A stretch of DNA of 64,000 bases, taken from the NCBI RefSeq assembly GCF_024198255.1, contig NZ_JAJVKW010000007.1, positions 434,001-498,000 of the forward strand, given 5' to 3'. Source of the stretch: Myxococcus guangdongensis. GTDB taxonomy: Bacteria; Myxococcota; Myxococcia; Myxococcales; Myxococcaceae. Shown piece by piece: positions 15,899-24,549 of this stretch. Under the pieces are notes generated by a model. It was not told the DNA's origin. It saw nothing but the letters and a program-made list of their open reading frames with translations, and searched no databases. A program made the position numbers and the translations under genes. Each line of letters begins with the position of its first letter. Position 1 is the stretch's first letter.

Positions 15899-17346
15899 TC
15901 GTACTCCGACGCCGGCACGACGGTGATGGGGCCCAGGCCCTTCAACTGCTTCTTCACCGCGGCCGCGTTGCCCAGCACGACAATCGTGGGCGGCTCCGCG
16001 AAGCAGTACTTCTTCGCCACCGCCGCCACCTGCCGAGGCGTCACGGCCTTGAGCCGATCTCTGAACCTCAGCACCCAGTCATCCCCCAACCCGTTCAACC
16101 GGATGTCGGAGATGGCGCTGGCGATGGACTCGTTCGTCTCCGTGCGCAGCGGATACAGCCCGCCCATGTACGCCTGCGCGTCGCGCAGCTCGGCCGGCTT
16201 GAGGCCGGCTTCGCGCACCTTGGCGATCTCCCCCAACGACACGTCGATGATCTCCCGCGTCGACTCCGTCTTGGTGAAGGTGGACAGCGCGAAGATGCCG
16301 GCCGCGTGCATCGCGTCGAACCAGCAGCCGATGCCGTACGTGAGGCCCCGGTTGACGCGGACCTCGTTCATCAGGCGCGACGTGAAGCCGCCCCCCAGCG
16401 CGGTGTTCATCACCGCCGCCGGGAAGTAGTCCTCGTGCCCCGTGCGGTAGCCCGGGCCGCCCATGCGCACCTGGGACTGCGTCTGGTCCGGCTTGTCCAC
16501 CACGATGACCCGGCCCGCCTTGGCCACCTTCTCGAGCGGCGGGATGACGGGCGCCTTGTCGGGGCCCCCCGTCCAACCGGCGAAGGCCTCCTCCGCCGCC
16601 GCGGCCACGCGCGCCGGGTCCACCGAGCCCACCACGACCAGCATGGCGACCTTGGGCCCCAGCCGCTCCTCGTGGAAGCGCACCACGTCCTCACGGGTGA
16701 AGGTGCTCACCGTCTTCACCGAGCCGCTCACGTTGTGCCCGTAGGGGTGCTTGCCCCAGAGCGCACGCACGAGGGCGCGGTCGGCGATGACGGACGGCTC
16801 ATCCAGGTCGTTCGCGAACTGGGCCAGCGTGCGCTCGCGCGCATCGGCGACCTCGGACTCCGGGAACGTGGGCTCCCTCACCAGCTGGCCCATGACGCCC
16901 AGCATCTGCGCGAAGTGCTCCGCCGGGGTGGTGATGGCGACCGACAGCGTGTCCTCGCCCACGCCCACGCCCAGGCTGGCGCCGACGAACTCCACGGCCT
17001 CGTCGATGGCCTGCGCGTTCAGCCTCCGCGTGCCCCGCCGCAGCAGCTGGCCCGCGAAGTCCGCGATGCCGTGCTTGCCCGCGGGGTCCGTGGAGCTGCC
17101 GGCGCGAATCACCAACCGCATCGACACCAGCGGCAGCGGGCCACGCTCCGCGGCGATCACCTTCAGGCCGCTGGACGTGGTGACCTCATGCAGCGTGGGG
17201 AACACCAGCTCCCGGCTCGTCGACGCGACGGCGGCTGCGGTCTTCCGGGAGGAGGACTTCTTCTTCGCTGCCCGGGCCGGGGCCTTCTTCACGGCGCGGC
17301 GGGGGGCGGCGGACTTCTTCGAGGTGCGGCTCTTGCGAGAGGCCAT
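15895..17346 (-). CDS. M16-family peptidase homologue, non-catalytic partner subunit
   Basis: A 483-residue insulinase-fold protein that lacks the HxxEH zinc motif: the matching place reads GIADFAGQLLRRG. It keeps the Arg/Tyr elements typical of the partner subunit (TSRLMNEVRVNRGLTYGIG). In bacteria, two-gene M16 proteases pair one zinc-bearing chain with one such substrate-binding chain. The N-terminal 55 residues are Lys/Arg/Ala/Ser-rich and low in complexity, with no clear signal peptide. The start is uncertain: ATG 17346 is used, while a GTG at 17376 overlapping the upstream stop (GTGA) is also plausible. It forms a unit with the gene at 17373. Confidence 0.88.
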   Translation of the reverse strand: MASRKSRTSKKSAAPRRAVKKAPARAAKKKSSSRKTAAAVASTSRELVFPTLHEVTTSSGLKVIAAERGPLPLVSMRLVIRAGSSTDPAGKHGIADFAGQLLRRGTRRLNAQAIDEAVEFVGASLGVGVGEDTLSVAITTPAEHFAQMLGVMGQLVREPTFPESEVADARERTLAQFANDLDEPSVIADRALVRALWGKHPYGHNVSGSVKTVSTFTREDVVRFHEERLGPKVAMLVVVGSVDPARVAAAAEEAFAGWTGGPDKAPVIPPLEKVAKAGRVIVVDKPDQTQSQVRMGGPGYRTGHEDYFPAAVMNTALGGGFTSRLMNEVRVNRGLTYGIGCWFDAMHAAGIFALSTFTKTESTREIIDVSLGEIAKVREAGLKPAELRDAQAYMGGLYPLRTETNESIASAISDIRLNGLGDDWVLRFRDRLKAVTPRQVAAVAKKYCFAEPPTIVVLGNAAAVKKQLKGLGPITVVPASEYE

Positions 17347-17372
17347 GGAGTCTTTCTGGAGTCGGTCCGGGC

Positions 17373-18689
17373 TCACGCCTCGGAGGGCGCGGGCAGCAGC
17401 GTCACGACGGAGCGGCGCTCGGGGAGGAGGTACTTCTTCACCGCGGCCTGCACCTGCTCGCGGGTGATGGACGCGTAGGCGGACGGCAGCGAGAGCACGT
17501 GGCGCCAGTCACCCAGGAGCGCCTCGTAGTTGCCCATGGCGTGGGCGCGGCCGTTGTTCGTGCCCAGCTCGCGCAGGTGGTCCGAGCGCAGGTTGTTGAG
17601 GGCCTTCTGCAGCTCGCGCTCCGTGATTCCGTCACGCGCCAGCTTCTCCAGCTCCGCGTACAGCGCGGCCTCCGCCTTCTGCGGATCGGAGTCCGGCATC
17701 AGCTCCAGGAAGAAGAGGATGGTGCCCGGGTCGATGCGCCAGGACCAGTCCAGGCCCACGCCCACCACCACCTTCTGCTCGTACAACAGCGAGCGCGTCA
17801 GCCGGCTCCCCTCGCCCTTGGTGAGCACGTACTGCGCGACATCCAGCGCCAGCGTGTCCTCGTCACGGGCCGAGGGGCCCTTGTAGCCGATGACGACGGC
17901 GGGCGACTGCGCGGGGTGGCGCACCGTGGAGCGGCGCTCGCCGCGCTGCTCCGGCTCCGCGTTGATGACGGGCTGGGGCGCGGGGCCCCGGGGGATGTCG
18001 CCGTAGTAGCGGCGCACCAGCGCCAGCGTCTTCTTCGGGTCGATGTCCCCGGCGATGTAGAGGATGGCGTTGTTGGGCGCGTAGTAGGTGCGGAAGAAGT
18101 TCTGGCAGTCCTCGCGGGTGATGGCCTCGATGTCCGCCATCCAGCCGATGACGGGCCAGCGGTACGCGTGGGCCTTGTAGACGAGCGAGCCGAGCTCCTC
18201 GTCCATCATCCCGCCGATGTCGTTGTCCATGCGGACGCGGCGCTCTTCCTTCACCACCTCGCGCTCGCTGGTGAGCATCTCCTGGGAGATGCGCAAGGAG
18301 CGCATCCGGTCCGACTCCAGGTCCAGCACCGTCTCCAGCGCGTCCGACGAGAAGTCGTCGTAGTACACCGTCATGTCGTGGGACGTGTACGCGTTGGAGC
18401 TGCCGCCGTTGGACTCGAGCGTCTTGTCGAACATCTTGGGGCCGTACTTCTTGGCCCCGTTGAACATCATGTGCTCGAACAGGTGGCTGATGCCGGTGAT
18501 GCCGGGGCGCTCGTTGCGGCTGCCCACGTTGAAGAAGGTGTAGAGGCTGACGACGGGGGCCAGGTGGTTGGCCAGCAGGCGCACCTGGAGGCCATTGGGC
18601 AGCGTGGCCTCATGCACGTCGAACAGCGACTGGAGGGACGGGTCCGCGGCGCGGGCGGGAGCCGACGTCTTCGAGGGGGCCTTGCGCAT
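17373..18689 (-). CDS. M16-family zinc peptidase, catalytic subunit
   Basis: A 438-residue peptidase with the inverted zinc-binding motif HLFEH (in GISHLFEHMMFNGA) and the downstream Glu ligand in ETVLDLESDR. This is the active chain of a likely heterodimer with the next gene. M16B proteases act as peptidases for leader or misfolded peptides. No signal peptide is evident, so the location is unclear. It is followed immediately by the partner gene, and the response regulator lies just upstream on the same strand (26 bases). Confidence 0.93.
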   Translation of the reverse strand: MRKAPSKTSAPARAADPSLQSLFDVHEATLPNGLQVRLLANHLAPVVSLYTFFNVGSRNERPGITGISHLFEHMMFNGAKKYGPKMFDKTLESNGGSSNAYTSHDMTVYYDDFSSDALETVLDLESDRMRSLRISQEMLTSEREVVKEERRVRMDNDIGGMMDEELGSLVYKAHAYRWPVIGWMADIEAITREDCQNFFRTYYAPNNAILYIAGDIDPKKTLALVRRYYGDIPRGPAPQPVINAEPEQRGERRSTVRHPAQSPAVVIGYKGPSARDEDTLALDVAQYVLTKGEGSRLTRSLLYEQKVVVGVGLDWSWRIDPGTILFFLELMPDSDPQKAEAALYAELEKLARDGITERELQKALNNLRSDHLRELGTNNGRAHAMGNYEALLGDWRHVLSLPSAYASITREQVQAAVKKYLLPERRSVVTLLPAPSEA

Positions 18690-18715
18690 AGACCCCCACC
18701 GTATACAGGGCGCGG

Positions 18716-19381
18716 CTACAGGTCCACGACGCCTTCACGCAGGGCCATCACCACCGCCTCCACGTGGGAGTTGACCCCCATCTTCCGGTAGATATGAGAC
18801 AGGTGCGTGCGCACCGTGCGTCGCTCCAGCGTCATCACCTGCCCCACCTCCGCGTTGGACAGGCCCTTGGCGACGTAGCTGAGCACCTCGAACTCGGTGG
18901 GCGTCAGCTTCCAGGGGTTGTCCGCCTTCTTCTCCGGCGTGGCGGGCTTGCCCTGGATGGACTGGAAGTAGTTCCAGAAGCGCCGGGCGATGATGGGCTC
19001 CAGGACGGTGCCGCCCCCCATCACGTCGTGGATGCCGGAGCGGATCTTCTCCGGGCCCACGCGCTTGACCAGGTAGCCGGACGCGCCCGCCTGGATGGCC
19101 TCGTAGACCTTCTGCTCGTCGTCGAAGGACGTGAGGATGAGGATCTCCACCTCGGGCGCCTGGCGCTTCACCTTCTGCGTCACCTGGATGCCGTTGATGC
19201 CCGGCAGCTCCAGGTCCAGCAGGACGAGCTGGGGCCGGACACGGACGATGTCCTCGACGGCGGCCTCCCCTTCCTGGCTGCTGCCCACCACCTCCAGCTC
19301 GTCGAAGGTGCTCAGCACCTTGAGCAGGTTCTTGAGCAGCTGCGGCTGGTCCTCGACGACGAAGATGCGGGTGCGGTCCAT
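18716..19381 (-). CDS. NarL/FixJ-type response regulator with LuxR-type HTH
   Basis: A 221-residue regulator. The receiver domain (residues 4-120) has the phosphorylatable Asp in VLLDLELPG, the Thr/Ser switch in ILTSFDD and the Lys in YLVKRV. A LuxR-type helix-turn-helix follows (residues about 150-215; LTPTEFEVLSYVAKGLSNAEVGQ). It begins 8 bases after the pseudokinase gene stops and is probably co-transcribed with it. No histidine kinase lies beside it, so the input is unknown. The start ATG at 19381 is fixed by the beginning of the receiver strand. Confidence 0.93.
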   Translation of the reverse strand: MDRTRIFVVEDQPQLLKNLLKVLSTFDELEVVGSSQEGEAAVEDIVRVRPQLVLLDLELPGINGIQVTQKVKRQAPEVEILILTSFDDEQKVYEAIQAGASGYLVKRVGPEKIRSGIHDVMGGGTVLEPIIARRFWNYFQSIQGKPATPEKKADNPWKLTPTEFEVLSYVAKGLSNAEVGQVMTLERRTVRTHLSHIYRKMGVNSHVEAVVMALREGVVDL

Positions 19382-19389
19382 GGAGTCAG

Positions 19390-21456
19390 TCACCGTCGGG
19401 GCGCGGGGCGGAAGTCGACCACGATGAGGGGGGTTACCTTCCCTCGTCGGATCTGAACGGACAGGGGCATGCGCTCGCCCGTGGCGCGCGCGACCAGCTC
19501 CAGCTCGTGCTCGCCCACGCGCAGGGGGTAGCGCTTGAGGGGCGTGGTCCTGCTGATGAGCTTCCCGTCCAGGTACACCCTGGCGGGCTCGTTGGTCGTG
19601 AGGGTCAGGTACCCACGCTGCGAGGTGGGAATCGCCTTCACGGGGGCGACGTCCTCCTCGGGCTCCTCCGCGCGCAGCTCCGGCTCCCGCTCCACCACCG
19701 CGGGCTTCGGCGGAGGCGCGGGCCGGGGGATGGGGGTGGCGGGCGACGGCCCCGTGCCGAGGGGCTCGGCGGTCTCCTCCTCGGAGGGGGTCTCGGAATC
19801 GCCCAGGCGCCACGCGGCGACCAGGAACGTCGCGAACCCCACCAACGCCAGCACCCCGGCGATGGCGAGCCAGCGTCCCCGGCGCGCCTCCGTCGCGAGG
19901 ATGAGCCGCGCGCGCGTGCTCGGCCGAGCCGGCCCGGAGCTCACGGGAATGTCCTGGGAGGTCGACGCCGGGACCGCCATGTCGGCGCGATGGCCCGGCT
20001 TCACCACCGCGGGCATCGGGTCCGGCAGCGTCTGCGGGCCCTTCTCCACGGGCGGCGGCGGACGCTTCGCACGGGCCGCCGCGCGACGACCGGCGACGGA
20101 GAACTCCTCGTCGTCATCCGACAGCGGCGAAGGCGCGGAGAAGTCCTCCACCACGCGCATGCGGGCGTTGCGCGCCGGCGGACGCCCACCGGCGGCTGCT
20201 CCTGTGCCCTGCTGCCCCTGCTGACGCCGAGGCTTGGGCGGCGCGGCGCCCGGAGGCGCATCCCAGTCCTGCTCGACCGCCGCGGTGTGCGTCCCCTCCG
20301 TCCAGTCCTCACCCTGCGCCGGGGCCTGTGCCTCGGGGGCGTCCTTCACGCGGGTCTGCGTGGAGGCGATGTCCTGCTCGTACTCCTCGGGTCGGTACTC
20401 GTCGAAGCCGGGGACGGACTCCTGGGTCTCCGCGCCGGCCTCGGACTCGGTGAGCGCGCGGGTGTACGGAGCGCGCTGGACGATGGAGGCCTCGGGCTCC
20501 TCGGCGCCCAGGTCGTCCATCTCCGCGCCGGAGATGGGCTCCAGCTGGAACGGCTCCTTGAACGGCGGGGCCGCGCTGGCGACGCTGACCTCGTTGGGGA
20601 ACAGCTCGTTGACGAAGCGGCGCACGTCCTCGATGCCCGGCATGCCGCCGCTGGCCGAGAGGAAGTTGCGGAGCGCGTTGGAGAACTCGCCGCACGAGCG
20701 GAAGCGCCGCCCGGCGTTGGGCTCCAGCGCGCGGAGGATGAGCGGATCCAACCGGCTGTTGATGCGCCGGTCCAACCGGCTGGGCGGGGGCAGCGACTCG
20801 CTGCGCCGCGTGGAGACGCCGCCGCTGCCCGGCACCACCGGCTCGCGCTGGGTGAGCAGCTCGTAGGCGATGGCGCCCAGCGAATACACATCCGCCACCT
20901 CGGTGGCGGCCTCCCCTCGCGTCACCTCGGGCGCGCGGTACGTGCCTCGGCCGCGGCCCGCGAAGGACTTGCGCAGCTGGGGCACCGCGAGCAGCGCGCG
21001 CATGGCGCCGAAGTCACAGACGGCGGGTGTGCCGTTGCGCCCCAGCACCACGTTGCCGGGCGTGAGCGCGCCGTGGAGCACGCCGGCTTCGTGCGCCTTC
21101 TGCACGGCATCCAGCAGCTGGATGACGACGTAGAGCGCCACCGTGTACGGGAGGACGACCTCCTTGGTGTGCAGCCGCTGGAGCGCGGTGCCCAGGAGGT
21201 AGCCGTCGACGTCCTCGCGCACCACGGCGAGCCGCTGGCGCACGACGCCCATGTCCACCACGTGGAGGATGCCCGGGTGGCGCACGGGCTGGAGCAGGCG
21301 CGTCGTCTCGGCCAGGTCCAGCGCGTAGGCGGGGTCCGACGTCTTGGGGTGGAAGAGCTTCACCACCACTTCGCCCGAGGGAGCCTGGACGGCCTCGTAG
21401 AGCTCCGCGAGCTCTCCGGACTCGATGCGTCCCGTCAGACGGTAGGTGGCGCTCAT
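19390..21456 (-). CDS. Membrane protein with Ser/Thr pseudokinase and PEGA domains
   Basis: A 688-residue protein with a protein-kinase fold in residues 5-275, a long acidic/Pro linker, one membrane helix (530-549) and a PEGA domain outside (614-688; EPARVYLDGKLISRTTPL). The kinase is degenerate: the glycine loop is GRIESGELAELY, and the HRD-x-K-x-x-N loop reads HGALTPGN (128-135), losing the catalytic Asp and the Lys, although Lys33 and DFG (148-150) remain. It is therefore probably a scaffold or ligand-binding pseudokinase rather than an enzyme. ATG 21456 overlaps the stop of the zinc-ribbon gene (ATGA), and the response regulator follows 8 bases later. Confidence 0.88.
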   Translation of the reverse strand: MSATYRLTGRIESGELAELYEAVQAPSGEVVVKLFHPKTSDPAYALDLAETTRLLQPVRHPGILHVVDMGVVRQRLAVVREDVDGYLLGTALQRLHTKEVVLPYTVALYVVIQLLDAVQKAHEAGVLHGALTPGNVVLGRNGTPAVCDFGAMRALLAVPQLRKSFAGRGRGTYRAPEVTRGEAATEVADVYSLGAIAYELLTQREPVVPGSGGVSTRRSESLPPPSRLDRRINSRLDPLILRALEPNAGRRFRSCGEFSNALRNFLSASGGMPGIEDVRRFVNELFPNEVSVASAAPPFKEPFQLEPISGAEMDDLGAEEPEASIVQRAPYTRALTESEAGAETQESVPGFDEYRPEEYEQDIASTQTRVKDAPEAQAPAQGEDWTEGTHTAAVEQDWDAPPGAAPPKPRRQQGQQGTGAAAGGRPPARNARMRVVEDFSAPSPLSDDDEEFSVAGRRAAARAKRPPPPVEKGPQTLPDPMPAVVKPGHRADMAVPASTSQDIPVSSGPARPSTRARLILATEARRGRWLAIAGVLALVGFATFLVAAWRLGDSETPSEEETAEPLGTGPSPATPIPRPAPPPKPAVVEREPELRAEEPEEDVAPVKAIPTSQRGYLTLTTNEPARVYLDGKLISRTTPLKRYPLRVGEHELELVARATGERMPLSVQIRRGKVTPLIVVDFRPAPRR

Positions 21457-21791
21457 CGCTTCTTTCGTGCCGGGCGGCGCCGACTCACGGCGGAAAAGAC
21501 GAAGCCGCACCAGACGCACGACTCGCCGCGTCGGCCCGGGGGCAGCTCGAGAGTACAACCCGGACAGCGGGGACGCGCGCGTCGGGACGCGGGCGGCGAG
21601 GGCTCGGTCGCTCGTCGGGGCGACGCGCGGGGCGCGGGGCGGGCGGACGCGGCGCGCAGGCGGGCCTCGAGCCGACGCACCCGGTCCTCGAGCGCGGCGA
21701 CCCGGTGGGCCAGGCGCGCATGGAGGTCCTCGGGCGCTTTCGAGGGCTGACGTCGGGCGGGCGAACGCATCGCGGTCCGCCAGCGTGCCAT
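21453..21791 (-). CDS. Small coiled-coil protein with C-terminal zinc ribbon
   Basis: A 112-residue basic protein. Residues 20-50 form a short Arg/Leu coiled coil (RLAHRVAALEDRVRRLEARL), followed by a Pro/Arg linker. The C-terminus has two knuckles, CPGC and CVWC, spaced as in a zinc ribbon (residues about 76-98). It is translationally coupled to the pseudokinase downstream (ATGA), which supports it being a real gene despite its composition. Unrecognised; it may interact with the kinase-like protein or with nucleic acid. Confidence 0.72.
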   Translation of the reverse strand: MARWRTAMRSPARRQPSKAPEDLHARLAHRVAALEDRVRRLEARLRAASARPAPRASPRRATEPSPPASRRARPRCPGCTLELPPGRRGESCVWCGFVFSAVSRRRPARKKR

Positions 21792-21839
21792 GGCCCAGCG
21801 GTGCCCTCAAGGACCGAGCCGTGGGCCCGTACGCGTGTT

Positions 21840-23549
<1,710 letters not shown>

Positions 23550-23552
23550 GGC

Positions 23553-24341
23553 TCACTCCGCCTGGGGCAGCGCGGCCACCCTGCCCCAGGTGACCTCCGA
23601 GAAGCGCGAGGTCGGCTCCGGAGTGATGCCCAGCTTGCGCAGGTCATCCGAGTAGCGCGAGCCCTTCACCACCACCCAGCGGCGCGCCACGCGCCGGGCC
23701 TCCTCCAGCGCCTCCGCCGTCAGCGGCGCGTGCTCCGCGAAGCGCCGCAGCACCTCGAACGCGGGCTGCGCCTTCTTCGGCTTGCCGAACATCGGGTCGA
23801 AGAACACCACGTCGAACGACGCCGAGGGCAACCCCTTCAAGTACGCGTGCGCGTCCGCGTGGTGCACCTCGATGGCGCACGAGTCCGGCCCGCGCTCGAA
23901 GTGCCGCAGGCCCTCCGCCGCCACCGCGCACAGCGCGACGCTCTTCTCCACCCCCACCACGCGCCCGGACGGCCCCACCGCCAGCGAGGCCACCAGCGCG
24001 TCCTGCGCCAGGCCCAGCGTGCAGTCCAGCACCGCGTCCCCGGCGCGCAGTTCCGCCACCCGCACGAAGGTGTCCGGCTCCCCCGCGGCCAGCCGCATGC
24101 GTCGCAGGTGCGCCATGCCCGCATGGAACCCGAAGGAGCCTCCCGGCTCCCAGAGCGTCACGCCGTCGCCCCCCACCACCAGCAGGGCCTGCGCCTTGAC
24201 GCCCAGCCACGGGGTGATGCCCTCCTTCGGCTTGCGCGGCATCCACGGCAGCCCCCAACGAGCCGCCACCGCCCGCGCCTCCTCGCGCAGGGCCTCGTCC
24301 ACCTTGCTGCTCGTCGTCACCGCCAAAGGCACCGGTTGCAT
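23553..24341 (-). CDS. Class I SAM methyltransferase, RsmJ-like
   Basis: A 262-residue methyltransferase. The SAM-binding loop is LDCTLGLAQDALVAS (a variant of D-x-G-x-G), the acidic end of strand 2 is VVGVEKS, and the catalytic-type motif is FFDPMFG, which resembles DPMFP of RsmJ, the 16S rRNA guanine-1516 N2-methyltransferase. The N-terminal part (residues 1-75) matches the substrate-binding region of that family. It ends 3 bases from the stop of the convergent nucleotidase. The assignment as RsmJ is by motif only. Confidence 0.82.
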   Translation of the reverse strand: MQPVPLAVTTSSKVDEALREEARAVAARWGLPWMPRKPKEGITPWLGVKAQALLVVGGDGVTLWEPGGSFGFHAGMAHLRRMRLAAGEPDTFVRVAELRAGDAVLDCTLGLAQDALVASLAVGPSGRVVGVEKSVALCAVAAEGLRHFERGPDSCAIEVHHADAHAYLKGLPSASFDVVFFDPMFGKPKKAQPAFEVLRRFAEHAPLTAEALEEARRVARRWVVVKGSRYSDDLRKLGITPEPTSRFSEVTWGRVAALPQAE

Positions 24342-24420
24342 GAACGCCGCGCATCCTGCCCCAGGCCCACCTCAACGCAACGCATCAGGACGCAAGTCCG
24401 TCCTCTCGCGAATGTCGGGA

Positions 24421-24523
24421 TTTAGACCCTAGTAGCTAAAATTTCCGAACATCATAGGAATTCTTGTCTGACCGGCCTAAACCTCTACTTCCTTCGGATG
24501 GTGGAGAAAGCCGAAGCCACCAT
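24421..24523 (+). promoter_or_regulatory. AT-rich leader with two overlapping, mutually exclusive hairpins before the di-haem gene
   Basis: The stretch 24421-24480 is strikingly AT-rich for this genome and probably holds the promoter (TAAAAT near 24438). Just after it, CTTCGG (24492-24497) can pair with CCGAAG (24511-24516), and ATGGTGG (24498-24504) can pair with CCACCAT (24517-24523). The two stems interleave with no spare bases, so they can hardly form together. The ribosome-binding site (GGAG near 24538) lies just downstream. The rest of the 208-base gap shows nothing else. Confidence 0.5.
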
Positions 24524-24549
24524 GCGGAGGTTCCCCCTGGAGAACGCGC

